64,000 nucleotides of DNA, from positions 62,001-126,000 of the forward strand of contig OENT01000174.1 of NCBI GenBank assembly GCA_900239685.1, read 5' to 3'. The notes under the pieces were generated by a model, which saw only the letters and a list, made by a program, of their open reading frames with translations, was not told the DNA's origin and ran no database searches. This document shows positions 17,952-31,600 of this stretch, one piece after another (positions within the stretch are counted from its first letter, which is position 1; every line of letters begins with the position of its first letter). Origin of the DNA: Rotaria macrura. Taxonomy: Eukaryota > Rotifera > Eurotatoria > Philodinida > Philodinidae. Position numbers and translations under genes: made by a program.

Positions 17952-20900
17952 TTGTCCAAAGTAAAATTGATGCTTTTATTTTTAATGAAACTACACATAT
18001 TTATATCTATTGTAGCTGTTTGTTTGACATAAGCCAATCGATTGATAAAACGTTGTTTTTGTTGCTTGGCTCTCCTTACTCTTTGTTTCCGAAAACCAGA
18101 AAGGTTGTTGTCACTGTTACTCTTCATTTTGTTTTCATTGTTATGCCTTTCTAATTTGTCTTTCTCGCTATTGTTATTTTTGACACGTTATATTTCTATC
18201 TCCACTTGTTTCGTTTACTTTTTCTTCCAAATCTTGTAATTCTTGTTTACTGTTAAGATTGCGAAAAGAAAAAGTCATATTTTTTTTTGCCCAATGTCGT
18301 TGGAAAATATCTATAAAATATAACCTTTAATTATTATTGTATGCGTGCTCATTTGTTTCTTTTTTTTTTGTTTTCTTGTTAATCAGTAACAAAAATATCA
18401 AGTGATGATCTTATTCTGTCTATTTATATTTCGAATGAGATGCTTGCCAAATATTTATTCATCGAAAAATTCGAAGAAAAAAACAATTCAGATTAAACAG
18501 TTAGAATTTAGTCAACTAAAACTGGATTTATCGAAATGATGAAACATGATTGTGATAGTGGTTTGATGACATACGATAAATGTAAATACTACAGAAGAGT
18601 TAATCAGATTCTTATGTAAAATGAAATAGAAAACTAGACGAGGAAATTCAATTGCTAATATTAGTTGTTTAACGTTTTTGTATATTATACTGCATGGAAA
18701 GTTACAATTAGGGACCATGGCATTTAATGTTCACATATTTGAAATGGATTATGCCGTTCTTGAACACTGACTATGATTTTATTACAACAACAAGACGGTG
18801 GGGCTTCTTGAACGTGTGATAGATAGAAGGTTTTGTTTTTATTCAGATGCTAACACTTTATGAATCCAACCAGATCGTATCCTATCCGATCGACTTCCCA
18901 GAATTTGACCGAATTCCGGGAGACAGGTTTACAAATGGATCCGACGGATGAGCATCATTTAATTCATTGAGTATTAATGAATAGTTGATAACGTTACTAA
19001 AAGGGGATGAAAATTTCACGTTAAAATCCTACAGCAAGATTCGATCACACCCAACACTAGGAATCCGAAAGTCATTCTGTCTCCGGAATTCAGATAGGAT
19101 TTCGTGTGTTTTATCAAAACACGGATATGGTCGAAATGGATTCCAACTATGGAAATGATTCTTCTGTGAACGCATCTTCGACAAGTAAAATCCATGTGGT
19201 TCCTAATTTATGAAACGGATTTGGACTATGACAGAAAACTATGTTAAATGTCTATATGCTGAGTCAATTAAGTTGACGCATTTTTGGACAAAATCAAAAA
19301 CGAATCTAATTTGAAATGTATAGAGCAGATGTCCTTAACTGGCTAGCCCCATGAGCCAAGCGGGAATCGTGATTTGACACATAGTTGCATAAACTATTCA
19401 AACAACATCAGATGTCTGGAAGTCGAGTAAAGGCTCTCTGTAGTGTTGCTTGATTATAAAAAACTTTGACAGGCATGATAATTTATTCACATTCATTATT
19501 CTTCATTCAATATTTCATCGTCAGCTTTTTGTTTTGCAATCCTACACGTATAGTTGTTATCTTATATACCCCCAAGATAATGTTTGCCGAGTCTACAGAC
19601 CGACTTATTTTTCTTGTTATTTTTCCGTACGCAATCGGTGACGCGCGTGTTTGTTTGACCTGGTACTTGAATGCTTAATTAATATCAAGCTGTGAAGAGC
19701 CGTCCATAGTGTGCAGTTTTTGTTGGACTATTGACACACAATTCATGGTGAATTAAAAACTTTCCTATTTTTATGCAATGAATCGATAGTAACTTTCTTT
19801 CAGTCCAATGAAAAAAACAGGATTCATTCATTAAAACAAATAAGCTACACTAAATGATGTTACTCTAATAGAAAAAAAAAAGAAATCAAGACCGTGTCCT
19901 GCTGTAAAGTATATATATTTATAGAAAAAGATGAATGAGAACATATTATTCATTCTACAAAAAATCATCGATGACTCCAAAAAAATGATTAGCAAGCACT
20001 ACTACTTATAGGTGAGAGAAAGCTTGAGTCATGTTGAAGAGCTACGATATCGGTGTTTCTGAAATTGTACCTTTGTTTTGTGTCATCTGCATGAAGCCAT
20101 GTTTTTGACGAAACAATCAGTCTACATCGAGAACCTACGAACATGTATGGCGGCTAAAAGGAATTTCCATGAAGTCCAATCAAGATTTAGTGAAAAGACA
20201 TTCAACAAAAACAATTCTTTCTATGAATTATAATGACTGGGCATATTTATCGTCTACCATAGAGCGTTTCATGATGTCTTGAATGAGCCTAGAATATCAT
20301 ATGAAGCTTACGAATCTGGTTATGGTAGTATCATTATGGGTAAGATCTTATGTCATTGCTGAGAGAACTGAATAGTTTATCTACAATTAAAATTTCTGTT
20401 ATATACGTAGTTCGTTAGGCTATATACTGTATAAAAAATACAGCGAAATATACTCATCTGAGCATTTCTACAGACGAACTACGTTTTCTGATGAAATTTT
20501 GACCATACTCGATCTTAATGTCACTTTGTTAATGACTGGATTCGAATGCCATAGAATCTATGGCATAGATAAGATCACTTGCCAACTAACTTGCATATAC
20601 TAATTAGATAGACGAATACTTTGAATTGAAGTTAATAAAATCTAGGGTTATCTGTCCAATTTAGATCTTTCTAATTTTACGATAATTATAATAAAGCGGC
20701 ATCGAACTTGATGTATAACGAACTTGTATCCGATTCATATGACATCATCATTCGAAATCGTTGCCGTGAGCTATTTATGAAAAAGACATTGCACAAGATC
20801 TAGAGTTGTGTAGCTTTTTGCATAAGATTATGTATACATATTAGTATGTTCTCATAGAATGAATGTGCTTGCGACTGCTTATACGCATCATGATTCAATC

Positions 20901-23864
20901 TACATCTACAGTTCAACCTTCATATATAATGATTTAATTATACTCACTTAAGTTCTAAAAACATGTTGTATCAAACTTTTAAACTGTATCGTCACTTTAC
21001 GCTAATGAAATTGAACCTAAAACAAACATGATTAAACTGTCATTGTTTAGTCATTTGCTGTCCAGAAATCAAAATCGACTTGATCATTGAGGAGAAGTTA
21101 TTAAAATCTAGCTTTGATTAACTTGAATCGGATAATACATGGTTGAAGTTCTATGAAATTGTTGCATGCGAACATTTTTCAGAAAATGTAAGAAACGAGT
21201 GTTATTTTAGAGTTCTATTCTGACGCGTACTCATCTGCACATTTATACACTTTACTGGTGCTCATAATTGTTGTCGGGCTTTGCACCTTATCTAGGTGCA
21301 ATTCACAAGAGTTACTATCTCGATAATAATATTCTCATTCGTTCTGGGTTGTTTCGTTTCCTGTTCTTCTCCTATCTTAGTTATACTTGTAGACGCGTGA
21401 GAGGAATGGTGATGGACTTAGAGTGTTTACAATGTAGAAAAGTACCAAAAATAGGGTGCTGCGTTGTTCACTTTCCGAGGATGGCAGAAGGCAGGGTGTT
21501 TCAAAAGTCAAATTAAAATGCATTTCACACTGCGCCTTCACTCTATTTATGACCCTGGTTATGATGGATGAATTTTTTTAATTTTCATGATCTATAAAAT
21601 GTACCATTTCTTGGTTTTCGCTCTTTTCTTTTCTTCATTTCTATGTATATATATATATAGTTGCTTAGTCATGCACCATCAAAACAACATTATAGAGTAG
21701 CATTGAAATAAATCCATATTCCCAGCTCGATATTCGTACTGAAATTCTGAATATTTTGTTTTATGAATTGTCGGTAAACTTGAATTAATAATTGCTAGAG
21801 AATAGAACTTAAATGTCTGTCAGATAGAGTTCATGTTTTTTGTTTCATACTATCGTTATTTCTTCACGTGATTCTCTTACGAGAGAACGCTAAAAATCTA
21901 ATATTTTTTTCTTAACTCAAGTAAAAACAAAACTCAAAAGAATAGTTACATTTCTCTATACGAGTTTCTTTACTGTTTGGCACAATTTTTTTCTAAAGAT
22001 CAACATCAATGTTAGAATTTTATTACTCATCGACATTTTATTTTTTTGTAATGACTAAAATGTACTTTTAAAAATCTACTGTTCTCTAAATAACGATTGA
22101 AAAACTAATCTTGAACATTTTCAGTAAGTAACGGCACAGATCTTTCTTCTTTTCAAGTTGTCAATTAAAATCGTTCAATATATTTTTTTTTCTTTACCTT
22201 TGTAATGATCTAAAACATACGCTTACTCATGTGAAAATACTCAATTTAAAATTATTGAAATTTTAAGATTTTATTCAAAACCAAAATGTTTCGAATAGTT
22301 TGCTCATATTTTATAGTGTTCCATTCTATGTATTCAAAGGTGGATAATCTTCAACTAACACACAGCAATTAATCTTTTATAGTAATCATCAAAACGGATC
22401 TACTTTAGCTATTTGTGTATTCTTATCCGTTGATCATAAATAATAGAGAATCGTAAGTTTTATTTAAATAGTATTGTAGTATATCGATTCTTTTGAAAAG
22501 TAGAATTAGCAATGACAGACAAATATACGATCATTCATAAAATGAAATTTTGCTAATCAGTTGATTTAGAACATGTTTCTGTATATGCATAGAAATAGAG
22601 TTCATATTTTCAAGAAGAAAAACAATAAGAAATGAAAACATTGAATCAGACAACAGAAATGAGTAATAAATTATTGTCAAGGTCATCAAGTAATTCTTGA
22701 ATACGTAAAACATGTTATTGTTTTATTATTACAAATTAACTAAATAGTATTTTTTACAATGATGCATATTTTTTATTTCAAAATCAAAAAATAGTCAATA
22801 TGAATTAATGCATTCATTTTTATTATCTATGTACTAGCTTAGAACGTTTTGTTTTTGCAATCCAAATGTTTTCAGTAGACTTCTTTTTCTGAAAAAATTG
22901 ATCGAAAAGAACAAATCAACACGCGTCACGTGTTGTAAATAAACACAAGAACACACTGCGTGTCGGACAGTACATTTAAATTCTTAAAATACAGCTCTCG
23001 AGACCATGGAAATCATGTCACTACTCGATTTTCAAAATGAAAAAAATTCATTTTTATCATTGTTGATTTATTTAAGTTATTCGTCTGTATTAGATTGTTT
23101 TAATCGATCGAAAAAAAAAACAACATTTTGTACATGAGTATTTTACTGCATATCATTTCGAAGAAAGTAGAATGCATACCCATGATAGTAATCGACGTGG
23201 ACGAATTAACGTTTTCTTTTTCTCGAATACACTCATCCAATTTTCATCTGCTTTTGTTGTAAGTATTTTCGCGCAATAATATTCACCAAGAAAATAAAGA
23301 AAAATTTAACGTGACTTATGAAAGTATGAATACGTAGGTTTTTTACACTTCGACATGAACGTAGTATCAATCAGTGTTAACATATGAAAAGAGCTTTTTC
23401 TGCAGAACAGAATTGTTTTCATAAGTAATTATCAATCTTCAACTTATTTTTATTTCATATAAAGATGCAATGTTTTAAATTATGAGTTCCCTCTGCTGCG
23501 TATTTTTAATGATTCTTTTTCTTTAAATATGTTATTACCGGAGATTTGTTCCTAAGGAATGCGGACAGAATCACAAAAAGTCTGATTTCATAAAAAAACA
23601 TGTGCGTTTCTTTTTTTCTTTCGTATTTTTACTTAAATTACTTTCTCTTCACGTGTTCTCTGCAAAGGAAATGATCAAGACGTTTGGAAACGTTGTTACA
23701 CTTATCAAATGTAAAGTGTTGAATGTTTATTTTTGTCCTCAATGCCGATATGTCTGTATTTCCCTTACATCAAGTTTATAATTTGCATTTGATTCCACAC
23801 GATGTACATACACTTTGAGACAATTTTGTAGATCTATTAAATTTCAAAATATATTAATTTCATC
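17952..23864. other. Gene-poor region with possible decayed repeats
   Basis: Nearly 6 kb without a supportable gene. Two patches differ from the AT-rich background: about 18880-19200, with a short inverted repeat (18911-18926 against 19077-19091), and about 21260-21520, which is richer in G/C and has an 8-bp perfect hairpin at 21281-21301. Both may be old transposon remnants. The open frame at 21268-21516 lies in the second patch and has no recognised domain. The rest is AT-rich non-coding sequence, including the ART gene's upstream flank. Confidence 0.45.
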
Positions 23865-25656
23865 ATGGGAGGATGTCAGGCACGTCCAACAGCTCATAGG
23901 GTGTATCCATCAATAGTGAGATATAATTCAGCACACTCACAATCATCATCATCATCATCATCAATAACAACAAGCGAACGAAAAAATCTCGAGTCATACT
24001 ATCTATTTTGGCTTGATAGTACAGTACATTCACCTGAATTCATAGAAGCCAAGGATGAATTACGTGCCATAATAAATTACATGAAAATATTCGAATCAAA
24101 TGACGAATGTGAAAAAGAATTTGAAAAAGTTAAAAATGGCAAAATATTTTTAATTGTCAATTGTAACCAAGGTTTGTTATTATTACCGAAAGTACATAAT
24201 CGTCAACAATTATTTTCTGTTTACATATACCATAATGGTGATAGTCATGATATGAGCCAAACAGCAAATGAGTATTACAAGGTATTAGATTATGCATTCG
24301 AATAATTAAAAACTATATGTTTATTATTAGGTTAGAGGAATATATGATTCGTTCATGACAGCAAAACGATATTTAGATGATGATGTCAAAATACACACAG
24401 ATCACGATGATCCGATGATTATTGATATTGATTCAGATGAAATCACCGCTACGTATCAAGAACAGTTTACTTTGTTTTTAAAAGTAGCTAATGTTAATGC
24501 AAAAAATATTTATGATCGTCGAACTCGTCAGAGTTTAATTGATACCTATATGGAATATTACGAAGGTAATGATAGCGAAGTGAATTTCATCAAAGAATTA
24601 TCTAGTTCGTACAAGCCTGAGAAAGCTATTTCGTGGTATATGCGTGGATCTTGTTTACGTCGTCTACTTTCTCGTGCATTTATTGATCAAGATATGAGTG
24701 TACTTGTCGATATGTATTCATTTATTGTGGATATTAATCAGAACATAAAAGCGTCGAATGTCAAAGACTCATCGCCGTTACATGTATTTCGTGGTCAGTG
24801 TGTATCGAATGAGCGATTTTCTCTATTAAAAAATAGCATCAATCAAACGATAACAATGCAATGTTTCTTCAGTGCTCAAACATCACGTGATGAAGCTTTG
24901 AATCAACTTAAAAACATTGAACCAATAGATAAAACGTCCCATCGTATATTGTTCGAAATCGATGCATCGCAAGATTATACATTTCTTGATAGTACTCAAG
25001 CATCAACCTCGACGAGTGTTATCTTTGTACTTGGTGCTGTATTCGAGATTGTCGATGCTACTGATACAACGATTAAATTATCTCAATGTCCTTCACATTT
25101 AAATGGCAGTAATGCTTTAGCGAATGAATCAGCTGTAATTATTCGAGGTATTTTAACTTACTTAAAACATGGAACTACGGAAGGCATTCGGTACTTTAAA
25201 GCAATCCTAAATAATGAATCTGATATTGAATTAGAAACGTATTCATCTATATATGGACAATTAGGATACTTAGAACAACAATTAGGAAATTGTGATGTGG
25301 CAACAAAAATGTATGAAAAAGCAATGCAGAAGGGAACGATGCAGTTTGGTGTTTATATTTTCTATCTCGATCAAGCTGCTGCATATTATGCTTATGTGCA
25401 TGGTGATTGGAAAAAAGCGGAGACTCTATGGATGCAAAAGCTCAACATTCAAAATACTTTGCTATTGAACGATGGTAAAGCACAAACCTATGAAAATTTA
25501 GCATATGCTGCACTCGCAACTAAGCAACACGCTAAGACAGCTGAATACACACTAGCGGCAATTAAAAATTTACCGAAGAATCATCCTCATCTTGTATCAC
25601 TTCAACAACAACTGGAATGTGCTAAACAGAATTTATCAGATCATCCAGTAGATTGA
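23865..25656 (+). CDS. ADP-ribosyltransferase-fold protein with TPR-like C-terminus, probably inactive
   Basis: Two exons (23865-24281 and 24331-25656) joined by a 49-nt intron give 580 residues. The N-terminus MGGC could be myristoylated and palmitoylated, though residue 6 is Ala rather than the preferred Ser/Thr. Residues about 40-150 resemble the N-terminal module often seen before this ART domain in rotifers. The arginine-specific ART fold follows: VFRGQ (Arg about 293), CFFSAQTS (Ser about 320) and the strand SVIFVLGAVFEI (about 368-379). Active members carry Glu-x-Glu just before that strand; here it reads Ser-Thr-Ser, so NAD-dependent transferase activity is doubtful. Residues about 420-570 form paired helices typical of TPR repeats (YGQLGYLEQQLGNCDVATKM, AYYAYVHGDWKKAETLW, TYENLAYAALATKQHAKTAE). 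ART-TPR proteins are strongly expanded in bdelloids; their physiological role is unknown. Confidence 0.8.
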
Positions 25657-28600
25657 TTGAGAATTTCGTTCCGTATAATTCATATATTTTCAATTGTTCT
25701 CATAACTTTTCAGTAAAAAAAATCTAAAAGACAATACTTTCTATATGAGAATTTCATAATTTCAGTTAATCGATTCGTATTATCGAAAGTATGTAATGAT
25801 GAATGATAAAAGATTTCTAAATTTTAGACAATGTCTAGAAACTATTTGATGACATTCTCTGAGATATGAAAAATCTATTCATTTTTTAATTATTTCAAAC
25901 ACTGCCACCTACAGTGAATATTATTGCAAAAGAAAAAGAACTCTTTCCCTATGAGTCAAATGAAATGCACTGTGTCTATGTCCTTTTCTATCTCATACTT
26001 CAGTTAGGTTTATTTTACGAAAAATTGAGTTCATTAAAAGATGGTAAGAGTGTGTATCAACGTTGAACTATGTACAATAATCTATTTCATTCCGTATCAT
26101 TTTTATACAGTCAAAGTCACATGTTTGACGAACGATTTAGTCGAAAGAAAACTATAATCAATGACTACAGACGCAGAAAATACATGTGAAATTCTCGTGG
26201 AAAAATAATTTCTTTTCTACAAATATATTTCCTCGGTAGAAAGTTACAACTTTTACTGAATTTTCAAGAATATTAGAAGAGGGTATGAAATACATTGATG
26301 AGTGCAATGCCAGGGGTCAAAATTTAACCTCTTGAATCCCGCTGTCTTCAGAGTCTGAAGACAAGAAAAACGAAAGAAGTTTTTTTTTCGTTCTGTTTGT
26401 ATCGATAAACAGAAGTGAAGAAAATATACTTGATCATCAAATAATTAGTGTTTCAATCACAAAATTAATTAAAACATAAATAAATTGAAGTGGCATGGTG
26501 TCACCGTGAGCATCCCATGGCAAGAAAAGTTAAGAATTCAGATTGGAACCGATCACTTATTTTACTAACGATTGATAATAACTCATACGACTGCAGAAAC
26601 ATGATGAATTAGAAAAAAAACTTGCAAACCAGAGAAAACAAACAATTGACAGAATAGAAATTCAATCAGATTGAAAAGGTGCTAATTTATACGATTTTTC
26701 CCAACTGAATAAACGAGCTTATCCTAATCATTAATTTTCCTACACGACATTCTTATTTTCTTCATCAAGAAATACATCCTCAACCACACCTTTACCCTGA
26801 CACTCATTTTCAACATTATGTTAACTCTTTCATTCTAATTAGCACATGCTTTGATTACTTTTGGTGATCAAAACACTAAGTATTAGATGATCAATTGTAT
26901 ATTTTTTGGTGATCAGAACAATACCTGCCCAAAGTTCATCAGTATGAATGTATCGATCCACGTTTCATATACGATAAAATATACATGTAAACAGCTGATT
27001 CACGATGGTAGAATGCATCAAGAGAGTGATTTTTCTGTAAGCTCGTAAAGAACGCAAGAATTCTAGGGATCCAGGAGGTTAAATTTGACATAAGAAATTA
27101 GAAGCGCAAAACAGCGTCGAAGATTAGTATTGATGCCTTGAATATCGTTCTCTTTTATGACAAATATGAGATCAAACGAAGATTATCAGTCGAACGGATG
27201 CCGTCATCAGTTGAAACATGATATAAATACAAACAAAGTACGTCCTATTTCTTCTATTCTACTTTCCAAATAGAAAAATAATTTATGTTTCATGTGATTT
27301 TATTATGATCTTTCTAGATTCAGAACATAGAAGTTGCCATCCTATTTAATTTTCATCATAGTTTCGATATTCTCGTTAACGAATACTTCTTTTACGATAT
27401 GAATGTTATGTTCTTAGTGAAATTCACGTTGACAGTAAAGTATAAACGAATGTGAGGTTGTGAACCAGAATAGCTACGAGATTGAAAAGAGTCCTAGTTC
27501 TATAGAATAGAATAATCAGTCATATTTAAACATAGAAGCGTTGACAGAAACGTGATTCTTCATCTGACTTTCAAGTTTCCTCGAATGTCCCTGTTCTCAA
27601 GTACTCTATCGATTTCAAATGGGCAGCTATAATTTTCTAAAATTCGTCAAGATCCCATTACCTAAGATTCTGACGGACATAGTTGAATCCCTAATTGATC
27701 TAGAAGATAACACTGTAACTCATATGAATGTGTCTAAAAGGACAATCTCAAAACAATTTCTTTCACATATACATATATTTAATAATACTCTTATATGCGA
27801 TGCCATCATTGATTTTAGCTCACCGACTCTTTAGCGAAGTGTAAGATTCATAGAGAACGTTATTCAACTTTCTTTTTCGTATGAGCACCGGCAAATTCTA
27901 GAGGTATTTCATTCCTTATTGGTTCGCTAGATAATTCAAAGTAGTTAGTGTCCTACTTGAGAAATTAGAATGTCGAGCAGTTTTATTAGCAGTGACTACG
28001 TACTGCACGAGTCTTTAGGTGGTACACAATTCAAATCTGGTGATTCTTTTTCTTTAACTCTAGTCTGTCTAATATCTATCTAATTAGTGTGTTTAGTGTC
28101 TACTTGCAAATTTTAGACCTTTAAGAAAGCAAAAAAAGAGTTGAGAAGGATGTTTCATCATAAATTCAGCGATGTTCTTTGCTGATCGACGTCACATTCG
28201 CTTTAGAAATATGTTATTCAAAATCAGTCAAGTAAAATAAGGGACATTTGAGAAGTAATGGTGGTCGATGGAGGGGAAAATAAGTGTAACTCTAAAGCAT
28301 TTGTTTTTGAAAATCTCCTGTGACAGTATAGTCGTTGCAAGGATAACATCTCTATTCAGTTACGTTTGGTTGTAACAGTACAAACACTGAATGTTGATGT
28401 TGTCTTCCACAATTACTCGTAGAGAGTAAAAAGATGATTTATCCTTGGGCTATCAGAAAAAGAAACGTAATGGAATTCATATAATCAAAACAATATGAAG
28501 TGACAAGAGTCGAATTTTCATATAGCCTAACTGCATATGACTGTTTTTAATTCAGTGCACTTTGGATAGTTCCTCACACCAATCGTTAAGTTATAATGGA

Positions 28601-31600
28601 ACACAAAATGTCAAAGAAAAGAATATAATCCTTGTGAAAGTTTGTTACTAAGAAGTGAATATGTATGATTAGACGACTACTTACATATGTATCCGACTAT
28701 TCTTGGTGATAGAATTAGATTATTCTATTATATCAACTTTCAAGGATAACTTCGATCTATTCTTGGAGTAATTAGAATATGGGTATATTTCGGAGATTGC
28801 TCAATGTTCTATTGAATTCTTCACAATAACTGAAACAAATTCATCGTACATAGTATTTGAATTCGATGTTGATTAGGCTGAAAACTTATTTTTTCAATAT
28901 CTACTTCTACAACGAATCGTATCTCTTTCAACTTATCGATGAACTCCATACGACTCTACACATATTATACTCACTTAAAGTTTATGAAAGATATAGTATG
29001 AATAATACGCATTGAACAAATGTATTTATTAATAGTACATTAAAAATGATGAACTACACTATATTTTGATAAGATACCATGATATGTTCAATGGATTTTC
29101 TTGAAACATGTTAATTATATTTTTATGGTCTTCATCAAACGACAAATTTAAATATATTGTACTATGTAAAAATTATTTTTTCAGATCTCTAGAACTAGTT
29201 GAAAATACTGGAAATCAACTCTATAATCAACATGTCGAAACATAAATACATTCAAAAATTCAAAGCACTCTAATATCTATAGAGGAACTACCAATGGTAA
29301 TGTTCAGCAGTTGTACACGATTGCTGACTACCACGCAAATCTTTCTCAATCGTGGCAACAAAAATATAATCATTTGAATAAAATGAAACATATTTTATCA
29401 ATATAAAATATCGTTTTTATCCATTCGATAAACATCATTTAAGTATAGTTTCCATTTGCAATACTGACTTCTACATACTTCATTTCAATAATTGTTACTG
29501 AATGAGTCTAATCGTATGAAGAATCAAATTAAGTGACACTGAGATAATGAAAATTTCATCATGAAATAGGATACATTTCCATTTGAAATCGTCTAACACA
29601 AACAAATACTATAGTACGAATCCATTTTTATTTTGTACTTATATGATATGATATGATCGAAATAGAATGACTTTCATAGAAAGAATATGAGTCTATATAT
29701 CATTGTTGTCACAGTATAATAAAGAATAGTAGATAGTCATAGTTTTGTTCATTTCCATTGAATGAAAAACCCGATACGATTTTACCAGTTGGAAAAGACA
29801 TTTTTTTCACTATGAAGGCAGTCTGTTACATATTATTTATTAGATTAGTTTATAATAATAACTTCAACAAGTACTAATTCTCTTTTGTACATTTGACTTG
29901 GATAGATATGTAACATGCCACAAGAATCCTTTAACCATTGAATGATTACTAAATTTGGAATTTCAAAAGTTTTCACTCAACTTTGTTCAACTTAAGTTCA
30001 ATATTCAGCAAGACTTATTTGAATCGAGTTTCATTGAAGTATAAATGTTGATTCATGATCACAACGAGTTCTCGTCAGAGAATAAAAAAACGATACATTC
30101 CAAGAATGATTTCCATATGCAATGAAGATTATATCAGATCAAATTATAAATCTAGTTAACTTTTATCAGTACTATACTCACTAACTCGAATAATTTCATT
30201 GTTTCAATCATAATTGAAACAAGATACCGATGAATTGTATTCAATAGATATCATCGAATTTATTCTAGTTGATATTCTATCGAAAGTAATACGAACAGAG
30301 AAAATGGTTTTTTCGTGTTTATAGATGAGATGTTTATTGACATCATATTCTATACTTATGAACGTGTCTGTATCTGATGATAACGAATATTACTAGTCAT
30401 GATGATTTTACTTTTCTTTCACGTAGTTTTAAGGAAAAATAGACTATTCAAACAGTAGTTGTAATAAAAACATGGGTATATATCCTATTCAAAAAGAAAT
30501 TATCCAGTACAAATATATATCAAACTGATTTCAATGAACAAATGAGATGATGAAAGTAAGTCAAGCGCATGACCTAACTATTATATACATTGATTATGCA
30601 CGAGAAGAATAATGAATTAGAAGAAGTAAGAGTAATATAGTAGACGTTGATGAGTCTCATTCACAATTTAAATTCAGTAACCAAACATTCTCATCTCTAC
30701 GGTCCGATAAATAGAGTCTTTGAAATTAATTAAAATAAGTCGAAAAGTTTTGTCATGTTTGCTGTATCTTGATCAATCAATAGACAAATCAAAGGGTCTG
30801 TATATTTATGAGTTTCACAGAAAAAAGGATTCAATGGATTGCATCATCGTATGAGTTAGTAACGATACAAATAATTGACGATGAAGTTCAAATAGATAGT
30901 AATGAATGACATGAGTTAATAATTTAATTCGAAATAAGATTGTTAAACAAACAGAGAATTAAAGAAAATCAATGCAACATGGTAATAGTATGTCTGTAAA
31001 TGAATATTCAAAGAGATTATCAATAATTACTCAACTATTACACCGCATTGAACTTTAGCTTGAATGAATCTTGATAATAAAATGAAATCTACAAAAGAAC
31101 AAAGCATTCCCTGGTTATAAAACTTAAATAAGATTTTCCTTAGAATTACATTATCCAGGTGATCCATTCATGTTTTTTGACATTGACATATATGCAAACA
31201 TGATTCGTCTTAAGACAATATTCAAAATTTTGATATTCTTCTCGTGGAAGTGTTCGCATATGACACTCGTTTCATGATTTACTTTCTTTTGATAACAGAT
31301 AGTTTGAACGACGTTGACATGCAAATGAAATGAATTATTTTGTCTTAGAATCATCGATGATTTCTACGATAGATTGTAGTAATAAAATGAAAGAAATTTC
31401 ATGACATTCATAAGAATTATGATGTAATACTGACAAATTAATTTCCATTTCGATGAATTAATTTAATAGAATTTAAAAAATGAAATGCACATATTCAATG
31501 GTACTGATATTCAACGAAGAAACGTTATTTTTAAATCAAACTAGTCTGATAACAAAATTCACCTGATTTTAATTGATGATTACTTTTTCCGTGATTTATA

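Noticed and set aside
19330-19390. Possible tRNA-like segment
   Set aside because: GC-richer than the flanks but no B-box GGTTCGANTCC and no cloverleaf pairing could be drawn.
22920-22945. Near-palindrome with an E-box (CACGTG) upstream of the ART-fold gene
   Set aside because: Over 900 bp from the start codon and short enough to be chance; not reported as a regulatory site.
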